A DNA stretch of 64,000 nt from contig NZ_JABSNM010000001.1 of assembly GCF_013294065.1 (NCBI RefSeq), positions 201,925 through 265,924 of the forward strand. Direction: 5' to 3'. Position 1 is the stretch's first letter. The number at the start of each line of letters is the position of its first letter. Positions 31,250 through 41,370 of the stretch are shown piece after piece. Both the position numbers and the translations under genes were made by a program. A model generated the notes under the pieces. It ran no database searches, was not told the DNA's origin, and saw only the letters and a list, made by a program, of their open reading frames with translations. The DNA is from Sphaerotilus uruguayifluvii (lineage in GTDB: Bacteria; Pseudomonadota; Gammaproteobacteria; Burkholderiales; Burkholderiaceae_C).

Positions 31250-32662
31250 ATGAACGTCATCCTGCACCTCGGCCTGGGCTCGTTCCACCGGGCCCACCTG
31301 GCTGTCTACCTGCACGAGCTCATCCAGAGCGGCGACACCGGCTGGCAACTGGCCGGCGGCAACACCCGGCCCGACATGGCCGAGACGATCGCCGCGCTGG
31401 CCGCGCAGGGCGGCGCCTACACGCTGGAGACCATCTCGCCGGCCGGCGAGCACCGCTACACGCGCATCACCTCGATCCGCCAGGTCATCCCGTACACGCC
31501 CGACCTGGCCGGCCTGATCGCGCAAGGCGCGAGCAGCGACACGAAGATCATCTCCTTCACCGTCACCGAGGCCGGCTACTACCTCGACGCGCAGAACCGG
31601 CTCGACCTGGCCACCTTCGCCGACCTGCGCGCCGACCTCGACGCGGCGCGCGCCGGCCAGCCCGGCTCGACGATCTACGGCGCGCTGACCGCCCTGCTGC
31701 GCGCGCGCATGAAGAGCGGCGCGGGCCCGGTCACGCTGCTCAACTGCGACAACCTGCGCCACAACGGCGACCGCTCGCGCGGCGGCCTGCTGCAGTTCAT
31801 CGAACTCGTCGGCGACGCCGCGCTGCTGGCCTGGGTGCAGACGAACACCACCAGCCCGAACGCGATGGTCGACCGCATCACGCCGCGCCCGACGCCCGAC
31901 GTGCGCGAGCGCGTGCTGGCCGCCACCGGCGTGGACGACCCGGCCGCGCTGATGGGCGAGAGCTTCATCCAGTGGGTCATCGAAGACCGCTTCATCGCCG
32001 GCCGCCCGGCCTGGGAGACGGTCGGCGTCGAGATGGTGCAGTCGGTCGATGCCTATGAGGAGGCCAAGATCCGCCTGCTCAACGCGACGCACTCGTGCAT
32101 CGCCTGGGCCGGCACGCTGGTGGGCTACCTCTACATCCACGAGGGCACGCACGATCCGGCGATCCGCCAGATGGCCTTCGACTACGTCACCGACGACACC
32201 ATCCCGGTGCTCGACACGCCCGAGAAGCCCTGTCCGCTGAACCTGCCGCAGTACCGCGACGTGGTGCTCGACCGCTTCGGCAACCCCGCCATCCGCGACA
32301 CCAACCAGCGCGTGGCGATGGACGGCTTCAGCAAGATCCCCGGCTTCATCGCGCCGACCATCCGCGAGCGCCTGGCCGCCGGCGCCACCATCGACAGCGT
32401 GGCGATGCTGCCGGCGCTCTTCCTGGCCTATCTGCAGGTCTGGCATCGCGGCGGCATTCCCTACACCTACCAGGACCAGGCGATGGACCCGGCGGTCGCG
32501 CACGCGATCTGCGACGCCGCCGACCCGGTGGCGGCCTTCTGCGCCGACGCGCCGCTGTGGGGCGAGCTGGCGGGCGACGCGCGGCTGGTGGACGCGGTGC
32601 GCCGCGCCAGCGCGCGGGTGACGGCCTTCGTCGCCGCGCATCCCGGCGCCGGCGCGCGCTGA
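31250..32662 (+). CDS. dalD: Long-chain polyol dehydrogenase (D-arabinitol 4-/mannitol 2-dehydrogenase)
   Basis: The 470-residue enzyme belongs to the mannitol dehydrogenase family. The N-terminal LHLGLGSFHRAHLAVYLHEL is the NAD site, and the catalytic K-x4-N-x2-H set is present (K273, N278, H281). The N-terminus and length resemble D-arabinitol 4-dehydrogenase (D-arabinitol to D-xylulose), and the operon also has xylulokinase but no fructokinase, which supports that reading. Mannitol 2-dehydrogenase is the main alternative; many family members accept both substrates. Confidence 0.75.
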   Translation: MNVILHLGLGSFHRAHLAVYLHELIQSGDTGWQLAGGNTRPDMAETIAALAAQGGAYTLETISPAGEHRYTRITSIRQVIPYTPDLAGLIAQGASSDTKIISFTVTEAGYYLDAQNRLDLATFADLRADLDAARAGQPGSTIYGALTALLRARMKSGAGPVTLLNCDNLRHNGDRSRGGLLQFIELVGDAALLAWVQTNTTSPNAMVDRITPRPTPDVRERVLAATGVDDPAALMGESFIQWVIEDRFIAGRPAWETVGVEMVQSVDAYEEAKIRLLNATHSCIAWAGTLVGYLYIHEGTHDPAIRQMAFDYVTDDTIPVLDTPEKPCPLNLPQYRDVVLDRFGNPAIRDTNQRVAMDGFSKIPGFIAPTIRERLAAGATIDSVAMLPALFLAYLQVWHRGGIPYTYQDQAMDPAVAHAICDAADPVAAFCADAPLWGELAGDARLVDAVRRASARVTAFVAAHPGAGAR

Positions 32663-32679
32663 GGCCCGGAGGCGCCTCG

Positions 32680-33615
32680 ATGCCCGCCCGGCCGCGTTCG
32701 GTGCCGCGCCAGCTCAAGCCCGAGCTGGAGCATGACTACGCCCGCTCGCCCGACCTGGGCTACGAATCGCCGCAGGAGGTCGGCTTCATCCGCTGCCTCT
32801 CGCACGGCTTCCCGACGCCGCTGGCGCGCTGGCACTACCACGACGAGTACGAGCTGCACCTGATCACCAGCACCTCGGGCAAGGCCTTCGTCGGCGACTG
32901 GATCGGGCAGTTCCAGCCCGGCCATCTGGTGCTGACCGGCCCGCGGCTGCCGCACAACTGGCTGTCGACCGATCTGCCCGAGGGCGGCGTCGCGCTGCGC
33001 GACATGGTCATCCAGTTCTCGCACGACCCGCTGGTGCGCGCGGCCGAGCTGATCCCGGAGCTGGCCGAGGTGCTGCCGCTGCTCGAGCGCGCGCGCCACG
33101 GCATCGAGTTCTTCGGCCAGGGCGAGCGCGCGCAGCAGCACTGGCAGAAGGTCAAGGAGACCCGCGGCGCACGCCGCTTCGCCGCCTTCTGCGACTTTCT
33201 CGCCGAGCTGGCCGCCTGCACCGACTACCGGCTGCTGTCGAACGTGCAGATGCAGAGCATCGACGACGACGACTCGCTCGACCAGATCGACGCGGTGGTC
33301 AGCCGCATCACCGACAACCTCGGCCAGGCCTTCTCCGCCGCCGACATCGCCACCGAGCTGGGCATGAGCGAGAGCCGCTTCAGCCGCTTCTTCCGCCGCG
33401 CCACCGGCAACACCTTCACCGACTTCGTCAACCGCGTCCGCATCAACCGCGCCTGCCAGCTGCTGATGGAATCGGACCGGCTGATCACGCACATCTGCTT
33501 CGAGGTCGGCTTCAACAACGTCGCGAACTTCAACCGGCGCTTCCTCGAGATCAAGGGGCTGACGCCGAGCGAGTTCCGCAAGCAGGCCGACAACCGCTTC
33601 GGCGGCGCGGCCTGA
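32680..33615 (+). CDS. AraC-family regulator of polyol use (MtlR-like)
   Basis: The 311-residue protein has an N-terminal cupin-like sensing domain (about 35-120, WHYHDEYELHLI and PGHLVLTGPRLPHNW) and a C-terminal pair of helix-turn-helix motifs (about 210-305, ending FNNVANFNRRFLEIKGLTPSEFR). It resembles MtlR, the activator of the Pseudomonas mannitol/arabitol operon. It is encoded inside the operon it probably controls, 17 bases after the dehydrogenase, giving a likely positive feedback. The direct repeat at 26107-26133 is a candidate target. Confidence 0.85.
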   Translation: MPARPRSVPRQLKPELEHDYARSPDLGYESPQEVGFIRCLSHGFPTPLARWHYHDEYELHLITSTSGKAFVGDWIGQFQPGHLVLTGPRLPHNWLSTDLPEGGVALRDMVIQFSHDPLVRAAELIPELAEVLPLLERARHGIEFFGQGERAQQHWQKVKETRGARRFAAFCDFLAELAACTDYRLLSNVQMQSIDDDDSLDQIDAVVSRITDNLGQAFSAADIATELGMSESRFSRFFRRATGNTFTDFVNRVRINRACQLLMESDRLITHICFEVGFNNVANFNRRFLEIKGLTPSEFRKQADNRFGGAA

Positions 33616-33650
33616 GCGCCCGCCCGGGCCTTTCCGCAGGACCTTTTCCC

Positions 33651-35117
<1,467 letters not shown>

Positions 35118-35699
35118 TCACCTCGCGGCCGGCCTGGCCTGCGGGCGGCCGTCCGGCAGCGCGATGCCACGGCGGCGCATCAGGTCGCCGATCAGGCCTT
35201 CGACATCGCCGTCGCCGCTGGCGCGGCGCAGCTGCAGGCGGCCGTCGCCGTCGACCTGCGCGGCCGCGCAGCGCATGAAATGCAGCGTGCCGCCGAAGCG
35301 CTGGGGCAGGTCCTGCTCCTCGAGCCAGGCGTTCTGCACCCGGTAGGCCAGGCGCTCGTCGTCGAGCGCGCTGGCGCAGTCGGCCTCGGTGCGCGCGGAC
35401 CGCGGGCGCGCGGCCTGCAGCACATGCACCAGCTCGTGCAGCACGAAGGAGCGGTCGACCGGCTGCGCACGCCAGTCGAGCTGGTCGCTCAGCAGCACCC
35501 GGCCGCCGGCGGCGTCATGCCAGGCGACCAGCGGCGCGCAGTCGCGCGGATGGCCGGGACAGGCCTGCTCGCGCAGGTCCGCCCGCGGCAGCTCGAGCAG
35601 GGGCGGCAGCGCCTGCCCGGCCGGCGGCGCCGGCAGTCCGGACAGCCGCACCGCGGCGGCCAGCAGCGTCTGCACCAGCACGGCGTCGGTCGGCGACAT
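35118..35699 (-). CDS. Uncharacterised protein with HExxH motif
   Basis: The 193-residue product carries FVLHELVHVLQ (about 85-95), an HExxH zinc-protease motif in a helix, and a downstream acidic D-E-R-L-A-Y-R that could supply a third ligand. The family resembles the DUF6647 type of small putative metalloproteases. There is no clear signal peptide or membrane segment, although the N-terminal 25 residues are fairly hydrophobic. The stop directly follows that of the convergent xylB gene. The gene lies downstream of the palindrome cluster and may form a unit with the S8 protease, but a 176-base gap separates them. Function unknown. Confidence 0.65.
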   Translation of the reverse strand: MSPTDAVLVQTLLAAAVRLSGLPAPPAGQALPPLLELPRADLREQACPGHPRDCAPLVAWHDAAGGRVLLSDQLDWRAQPVDRSFVLHELVHVLQAARPRSARTEADCASALDDERLAYRVQNAWLEEQDLPQRFGGTLHFMRCAAAQVDGDGRLQLRRASGDGDVEGLIGDLMRRRGIALPDGRPQARPAAR

Positions 35700-35701
35700 C
35701 G

Positions 35702-35857
35702 GCGTTCTCCACGAGGGTTATCCACAGCCTGTCCTGTGGATAACCATGGTCGCACTCCCCCTGTGCCCTTGTGGAGAACGCGGTCTTGCCGGTTCGCCAT
35801 TGCGGGGTGCGGCGTCCTTGAAGGCGACTTTTCCACAGGCGGGGCTGTGGAAAAGTC
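35702..35857. repeat. Cluster of three palindromes containing four DnaA-box-like sites
   Basis: Three perfect inverted repeats occupy this gap. Outer: GCGTTCTCCAC (35702-35712) with GTGGAGAACGC (35771-35781). Nested within it: GGTTATCCACAG (35716-35727) with CTGTGGATAACC (35734-35745). Third: GACTTTTCCACAG (35826-35838) with CTGTGGAAAAGTC (35845-35857). The nested and third repeats together contain TTATCCACA twice and TTTTCCACA twice, all matching the DnaA-box consensus TTWTNCACA, in facing pairs. The three right arms are followed by related words (GGTCGC, GGTCTT, GGTCTT), suggesting duplication of one unit. No replication genes are near. Confidence 0.7.
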
Positions 35858-35875
35858 GGTCTTCGGGCCGTGCGA

Positions 35876-38026
35876 TCAGCGTGCGGCCGGGTCGCCGCGG
35901 CGCCGGGCCGAGCGCATCGCGAGCTCCGCATCGGCGCCGATGATGGTGCGCGGCGTGCCGACGATGTCGGCGCAGGCGCCCATCGGCGAGGGCAGGGCGT
36001 GGCCCATCCAGGCCGCGGCGATCTGGCGCACCCACTGCGGCGCGGCCATGCTGGTGCCGCTGAGCGCGACGCGGCTGCCGCTGCGCGTGCCGCTGGCCAG
36101 CACGCCGGGCAGCGCCGGCGAGTCCTCGGTCAGCGCCAGAGGCCGGGCCATGCGCTGTGGCAGCAGCTCGCCGGCCGAGCCGACGCTGCTGTAGGGTGCC
36201 GGCGTGAACGCGCCTCCGGGCAGGCGCAGCGCACCGCCGATCACCCGCACCGCATGTCCGGTGGCCATCGCGTTGATGGTGCCGCTGCGGCGCACCGCGC
36301 TGAGCGGCCGGCCGTTGGCGTCGCGCTCGTCGTCGAGCAGAGGACGGCCGAGGTCGTCATGCTGGCGGTAGCCGCTGTCCTGCAGCCACGAGGGCCGGCC
36401 GCGGGTGGCGCGGCCGAAGGCGCTGTCGTCGCGCTGCACGTCCACGCGCACCGGCAGCACCGGGCCGGCGAGCAGCTCCAGCCGCAGGTGCCAGCGCCCC
36501 GAGGGGGCCGGCTCCGGCCAGTCGACGTCGGCCGCGGTCGGTCCGATCGCCAGCAGCACCAGCAGCGCACGGCCGTGCGCGTGTGCGCCCTCCGGATGCA
36601 CCCCGACCAGCGCGATCGCCTCGCCGTGGCGGCGCAGCACCCGCGTCGCCGGCGGCGCGTTCGGGTCGATCTCGAGCACGAGCGCGTCGGCGCGCGCATG
36701 CGAGGGCGGCTGCAGCGTCAGGCGCAGCCGGGTGTCGCCTGAGCTGGCCGGCACGCGCAGCTCGGCGAAGTTCGAGGTGCCGTCGTCGGGCTGCACATGC
36801 CAGTCCAGCGCCAGCGGCAGCGCACGGTCGAGCCGCGCGTGCGCATGCAGCCGCTCGAGCCGGCTGTTGCCCTCGGGCAGCACCACCTCGAAGGGCGCGA
36901 CCGCGCGGCGCAGCCCGATCAGCTCGTCGAGCGCGCTCTCGAACAGCGAGCTGCCGTCGCGCGGCCCGGCGGTGTCGCCGAAGCTGAGGTTGATGACCAC
37001 CGGCGGCGGTGGCAGATGCGTCTGCGCCTGCGCGCAGGCCTGGTCGGCGCGGTCGAGCACGTAGTGCAGCGCATCGACGATGAAGACCTTCGACGCGGCG
37101 CAGGAGGTGTCGGCGATGGCCGCCGGCGGCAGCTGCACCGCCACCAGCGCCGGCATCGCCGCGGCCAGCTCGGGCTCGGCGCCGCCGGCCAGGTCGATCA
37201 CATGCGTGCCGTGGGTCGCGTGCCGGCGCGCCTCGTGGTAGCCGAGCAGCTCGGCGGCGCAGTCCTCGTCGAGCATGGCGTCCGGCCCGGCGCCGGCCAG
37301 CGCGGCGTCGATCTCGGCCGGCTCGATCAGGCGGCCCAGGCCCCAGCGCGCGTCGATCGGCGAGGGCGTGGCGCCCTGGTCCCACAGGCCCAGCAGCCGG
37401 GTGCGGCGTCGGCCCTGCGCGTCGACGCGGCACAGCCGCCGGTTCGCGAAGGCGATGCCGTCGTCGATGACGCCGACGACGCAGCGCGGGGCCGGCAGCG
37501 CCGGTGCGGCGGCCGGCGTGGCCATCGGCGCGGTCGCCGGTGCGGCGGGGCGGGCGGGCTCCCAGTCGGCCGGATCGGCGGCGAAGCCGAGCTCGAAGCG
37601 CTCGATCGCGTCGCGCAGCGCCAGCGCGGCCTGGCCCAGCGCGGCCGGACCGTCGCGCAGCGCCTGCGGCAGCGGCGCGCCGCCAAGCCAGCCGACCAGC
37701 CCGGTCTCGAGCTGCAGCGTCAGGTGGCGCAGGCCTGCCAGCCACGCCGGACGGCGGCGGTAGCGCGAGGGCACCCGCAGCCAGTCCGGCGACAGCGGCG
37801 CGAGCCGCGCCAGCCAGTCGTCCAGCCCGGTGCCCGGGCGCAGCGCCACCAGCAGCCAGTGCCGGCGCGCCGGCGCGGTCAGCGGGCGCAGCCGGTGCGT
37901 CTCGCGCCAGCCGGTCTCGCGCACCCAGTCGAGCCAGGCGTCGGGCGCCGGCCGCCGGTCGCCCGGCTCCGGGGCCGGCCCGGGCAGCGCCTGCCAGACG
38001 GCGGCATCCTGGTGTCCGTCGTCCAT
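35876..38026 (-). CDS. S8 (subtilisin-like) serine peptidase without signal peptide
   Basis: This 716-residue protein has the subtilase triad: D188 in VVGVIDDGIAFAN, H272 in HATHGTHV and S659 in SGTSMAAPQWVR, with PEGNS as probable oxyanion region. A 180-residue N-terminal region of unknown fold precedes the catalytic domain, and about 250 residues (400-640) are inserted before the Ser motif. No signal peptide is seen, so it may act in the cytoplasm or use another export route. Its ATG is one base after the stop of the PAP2-like gene (TGACATG), so the two are coupled. Confidence 0.85.
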   Translation of the reverse strand: MDDGHQDAAVWQALPGPAPEPGDRRPAPDAWLDWVRETGWRETHRLRPLTAPARRHWLLVALRPGTGLDDWLARLAPLSPDWLRVPSRYRRRPAWLAGLRHLTLQLETGLVGWLGGAPLPQALRDGPAALGQAALALRDAIERFELGFAADPADWEPARPAAPATAPMATPAAAPALPAPRCVVGVIDDGIAFANRRLCRVDAQGRRRTRLLGLWDQGATPSPIDARWGLGRLIEPAEIDAALAGAGPDAMLDEDCAAELLGYHEARRHATHGTHVIDLAGGAEPELAAAMPALVAVQLPPAAIADTSCAASKVFIVDALHYVLDRADQACAQAQTHLPPPPVVINLSFGDTAGPRDGSSLFESALDELIGLRRAVAPFEVVLPEGNSRLERLHAHARLDRALPLALDWHVQPDDGTSNFAELRVPASSGDTRLRLTLQPPSHARADALVLEIDPNAPPATRVLRRHGEAIALVGVHPEGAHAHGRALLVLLAIGPTAADVDWPEPAPSGRWHLRLELLAGPVLPVRVDVQRDDSAFGRATRGRPSWLQDSGYRQHDDLGRPLLDDERDANGRPLSAVRRSGTINAMATGHAVRVIGGALRLPGGAFTPAPYSSVGSAGELLPQRMARPLALTEDSPALPGVLASGTRSGSRVALSGTSMAAPQWVRQIAAAWMGHALPSPMGACADIVGTPRTIIGADAELAMRSARRRGDPAAR

Positions 38027-38027
38027 G

Positions 38028-39236
38028 TCAGTTGCACTCCGTGGTCTCGTCGCCGGTGGCCCATTCGGCGCGCGCGCGTGTCCACAGCCAGCCCAGCAGC
38101 GCCGACGCCGGCGGCGTCGCGGTGCTGCCCAGCGTCAGGCCGCGGGTGTTGGCGTCGACGCGGTCCAGGCGCGGGCCGACGAAGTTCTCCTCCAGGTAGT
38201 CCTGCGCGTCGAAGCGGCGGTACTGCACCGCATGCCCGGCGACGCAGCGCCCGACCAGGTACTCGGCCAGGCCGGTGCCCAGGATCTGGCCGGCGCGGCT
38301 GTCCATCGGGAAATGCACGCCGGCGACGGTGCGGTTGATCGCGATGCGCGCGGCCTGGCGCAGCAGCATGTCGCCGACCGGCGACAGCGGGCCGTGGTGC
38401 GACACCGCCATCAGCACCCGCGCGACGCAGTGCGCCTCGGTCGAGTGGCCGCTGGGGAAGGCGCTGTGCGAGGGCGTCTGGATCGGCGGCTGCACCAGCG
38501 GCGAGTACTGCACCGGCCGCGGCACCGCCAGCGCATGCTTGATGCGCATCTCGACGGCGATCGCCAGCCGGATCGCCACGCCCATCAGCGCCAGCGTCGC
38601 CGGCGTGCGGTCGCGGTGCAGCCCGGCGATCGCGGTCCAGCCGCTGACCAGCTGCGGGATCTGCGCGAGGATCTCGGAATAGCGGTCGGCCCGCAGGTCG
38701 GCGTGCGCGATGACCTGCTCGACCTGCGCGCCCATCGTCGTGGCCAGCGCATCGCGCGGGCGCAGCAGCGAGACGATCGAATGCAGCCGGCCGTTGCCTT
38801 CGCGCCAGCCGACGGAGAAGCCCCGTTCGCCCTCCGGCGTCCAGTCCAGGCCGTGCATCGCCTCGGCATCGAGCACCGCGTCGCGCACCCACGGCTCCCA
38901 GCCGCCGAGCGGGCCGCTCGCGTCGACCGGGCACATGCGCAGGTCGGCCAGCGAGGCGCGCACGTCGCCGCCGATCAGGCCGTCGCGGTTGGTCAGCGCG
39001 GCCGCGGCATCGAGCGGACTGTCGACGAAGCGGGCTGCGCCGCCTGCGCCCCCGGCGCCCCCGGCGCCGCCCGCCCCCCCGGCGCCACCCGCACCCCCTG
39101 CGCCGCCGGCTCCGCCTGCACCCCCGGCCCCTCCGGCCCCTCCGGCCCCTCCGGCCCCTCCGGCTCCGCCTGCGCCACCGGCGCCACCGGCTCCACCCAG
39201 CATGCTTTCCAGCACATGTCGACGCTTCATCATCAT
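38028..39236 (-). CDS. PAP2/vanadium haloperoxidase-like protein with Gly-Gly-Ala repeat
   Basis: The 402-residue product has a short basic N-terminus (MMMKRRH), 18 exact Gly-Gly-Ala repeats (residues 14-67), then a PAP2-type domain. Its three motifs are K233-x6-R240-P, PSGH (H264) and R302-x5-H308-x3-D312. Asn replaces the usual Ser just before R302. The spacing between motifs fits bacterial acid phosphatases or vanadium haloperoxidases rather than membrane PAP2, and there are no obvious transmembrane segments. GGGAG precedes the first of three consecutive ATGs by 8 bases. The gene is coupled to the S8 protease downstream. Confidence 0.75.
   Translation of the reverse strand: MMMKRRHVLESMLGGAGGAGGAGGAGGAGGAGGAGGAGGAGGAGGAGGAGGAGGAGGAGGAGGAGGAARFVDSPLDAAAALTNRDGLIGGDVRASLADLRMCPVDASGPLGGWEPWVRDAVLDAEAMHGLDWTPEGERGFSVGWREGNGRLHSIVSLLRPRDALATTMGAQVEQVIAHADLRADRYSEILAQIPQLVSGWTAIAGLHRDRTPATLALMGVAIRLAIAVEMRIKHALAVPRPVQYSPLVQPPIQTPSHSAFPSGHSTEAHCVARVLMAVSHHGPLSPVGDMLLRQAARIAINRTVAGVHFPMDSRAGQILGTGLAEYLVGRCVAGHAVQYRRFDAQDYLEENFVGPRLDRVDANTRGLTLGSTATPPASALLGWLWTRARAEWATGDETTECN
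39036..39197 (-). repeat. Coding tandem repeat, 18 x 9 bp (Gly-Gly-Ala)
   Basis: 162 bases encode 18 uninterrupted Gly-Gly-Ala units near the N-terminus of the PAP2-like protein. The 9-bp units vary at third codon positions in part of the array but are identical in a central block, so the array probably grew by slippage and can change length in steps of three residues without breaking the frame. Confidence 0.85.
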
Positions 39237-39304
39237 TCTTCTCTCTCCCGGTTCACGAACTCGTGAAGTTGAAAATGGCGTGCGGGGTGGCGCTGTCCTG
39301 TGCG

Positions 39305-41170
39305 CTATCCCGGCGGCACGCCGGCAGCCGCCAGCGCGTCGCACCAGATGTCGCCGGTCGGATGGCCGGTGCTGGGCGAGCGCCTGCGGTAGCTGGAGAT
39401 CGTCAGGCTGGGCTCGAGCCGCATCAGCTCCGAGCAGGTGGCCCGTGCCTCGTCGAGGCGACCCAGGCAGGCCTGGGCGATCGTGATCACGCGCAGCGTC
39501 GAGGTGTGCTGGCGGTTGAGCTGCAGCGAGCGGCGCGCGCGCCGGATCGCCAGCTCGTGCTGGCCGGCCGACAGCGCCGCGGTCGCCGACAGCGACTCGA
39601 AGAAGTAGCGCATCGGGTCGAGCGGCGAGAGCTCGAGCGCCTGCTCGGCCGCCTCGGTCGCCGCCTGGCCCTCGCCGCGGAAGGCATGGCTGGTGCCCAG
39701 CAGCAGCCAGGCCAGCGGCTCGTTCTGGTTCTCGTCGAGCGCCTGGCGGTAGCGCAGCATCGCGCCGTCGAGGTCCTTGTGCAGGTTGCTCTGCACGAAG
39801 CCGTCCATCGTCAGCGACAGCGACGAGCGCGGATCGAGGTCGAGCGCGCGGCGGGTGCAGTCGCTGGCCTGCAGCGAGTCGCGGTGCAGGTCGTCCGACC
39901 AGCCCTGCTGCACGCGCAGCACATGCCACTTCGCCAGCCACGCATGCGGCAGCGGATGGCGCCGGTCGCGCTCGATCAGCGCCTCGAGCATCAGCCGCGC
40001 GCGCTCGAAGTCCTCGCGCGAGACGCCGTGCATCAGCGTGATGGCGGCCATCAGCAGGCAGTAGCTCTCCAGCGAGGCCAGCGGCTCGGTGCGCGCGCGC
40101 TCGACCTGGCGCGAGGTCAGCGCCTTGCCGACCCGGTGCGACAGGTCGGTGATCATCGGATCGTCGCCGCAGAAGACGCCGCGCATGCTGGCGTTCTTGA
40201 CCCGGTCCGACCACAGCACGCTCTCGGTGCGGGTCTCGACCAGCTGCAGCGTCAGCGCCAGGCGGTCGCCGTCGGCGTAGAGCCGGCCGGTCAGCACATG
40301 GTCGACGCGCAGGTGCTGGCGGATCGCGGCGATGCGGTGCGAGCGGCCCGCGAACGCGGCGGCCGACAGCTGCGAGATGACCTTCAGCGCGCCGTTGCGC
40401 GACAGCGAGCAGGTGATCTCGTCGGCCAGCGCCTCGCCCAGGCGCAGCGACAGCGAGTCGCCGCTGAACACCTCGGTCTCGAAGGGCACGACCGCGATCG
40501 TCGGCCGCAGCGGCTGCACCGGCCACTGCGCCAGCGGCGCCGGCTCGAGCGCGTGCACGTCGGGCGTGTCGGCCTGGATCAGGAAGGCGCGCACCGGCTG
40601 GGCCACATGCTTGAGGATGCAGTCGCCCAGGTCCTCGATCTCGGCGTCGAGCCCGGCGACGATCTGGCTGCGCACGCTCGCCGAGATGACCGTCTGGCCC
40701 GCGCCGCCCAGCGAGGCCAGCCGCGCGGCGAGGTTGACGGTGTGGCCGTAGATGTCGATCTCGCCGACGACCACCTCGCCGCTGGTGATGCCCGCGCGCA
40801 GCCGGATCGCGCGGGCGGCGGGGCGCCCGGCGTTGAGCGCCTCGACCTCGCGGTGTGCCTGGCGGGCCGCGGCGATCGCGTCGGTGGCGGTGTCGAACTC
40901 CAGCAGCATGCCGTCGCCCAGGCTCTTGACCAGCCGGCCGTGGTGCATCGGCAGCACCGTGCCGCGCATCGTCGCGTCGAAGCGCTGCCAGCGCGCGATG
41001 ACGTCCTCGGGGTCCTCCTGGATCAGCCGCACCGACTCGATGATGTCGATCACGACGACCGAGCGCGCCACCCAGGTCAGCCCGGACAGCACCGAGACGG
41101 CGGTGTCCGCTGCGACCGCGGCAGCGGTCGGCGGGGAGTCGGGCAGAGACGGGGCGTCGGTCTGGGGCAT
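39305..41170 (-). CDS. Class III adenylate cyclase with TolB-like and TPR regions
   Basis: The 621-residue protein has an N-terminal cyclase domain (about 30-200) with all catalytic residues: metal-binding D42 and D86, adenine-selecting K82 and D139, transition-state N146 and R150. A TolB N-terminal-like module follows (about 220-330, TIAVVPFETE... through VDHVLTGRLYADGDRLALTLQL), then TPR-type helices to about 600. This architecture is common in rhizobial cyclases. There is no membrane segment. Presumably it makes cAMP in response to a protein or ligand bound by the repeats. It is 68 bases upstream of the PAP2-like gene on the same strand. Confidence 0.88.
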   Translation of the reverse strand: MPQTDAPSLPDSPPTAAAVAADTAVSVLSGLTWVARSVVVIDIIESVRLIQEDPEDVIARWQRFDATMRGTVLPMHHGRLVKSLGDGMLLEFDTATDAIAAARQAHREVEALNAGRPAARAIRLRAGITSGEVVVGEIDIYGHTVNLAARLASLGGAGQTVISASVRSQIVAGLDAEIEDLGDCILKHVAQPVRAFLIQADTPDVHALEPAPLAQWPVQPLRPTIAVVPFETEVFSGDSLSLRLGEALADEITCSLSRNGALKVISQLSAAAFAGRSHRIAAIRQHLRVDHVLTGRLYADGDRLALTLQLVETRTESVLWSDRVKNASMRGVFCGDDPMITDLSHRVGKALTSRQVERARTEPLASLESYCLLMAAITLMHGVSREDFERARLMLEALIERDRRHPLPHAWLAKWHVLRVQQGWSDDLHRDSLQASDCTRRALDLDPRSSLSLTMDGFVQSNLHKDLDGAMLRYRQALDENQNEPLAWLLLGTSHAFRGEGQAATEAAEQALELSPLDPMRYFFESLSATAALSAGQHELAIRRARRSLQLNRQHTSTLRVITIAQACLGRLDEARATCSELMRLEPSLTISSYRRRSPSTGHPTGDIWCDALAAAGVPPG

Positions 41171-41370
41171 GCGCGGGCAGGAGGGGCGCGAGGACCGGAC
41201 CGCAAGGACCGGTACCTGAGGGTATTTTCGCGGCTCGGCGCTATTCTGCGGGCAAAGCCGTACCCGATCGTGTCGATCCGGCGCCAGGATGACTTATGGC
41301 CAGCCCTGGACGGAGGCTTCCGGCAGTTTTTCTCCGTACTCTTCGGTATCGCCGGGCGGGCCGGACGCGA

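Noticed and set aside
35702-35857. Chromosomal origin (oriC)
   Set aside because: No dnaA, dnaN, rpmH, parA or gidA nearby and no A+T-rich unwinding element next to the boxes; kept only as a DnaA-box-like cluster.
39036-39197. Possible CRISPR array
   Set aside because: The repeat unit is 9 bp without unique spacers and encodes Gly-Gly-Ala in frame.
38710-39486. Plus-strand frame with a long Pro-Pro-Ala repeat
   Set aside because: It is the complement of the Gly-Gly-Ala repeat in the PAP2-like gene, which has a good ribosome site and recognisable motifs.
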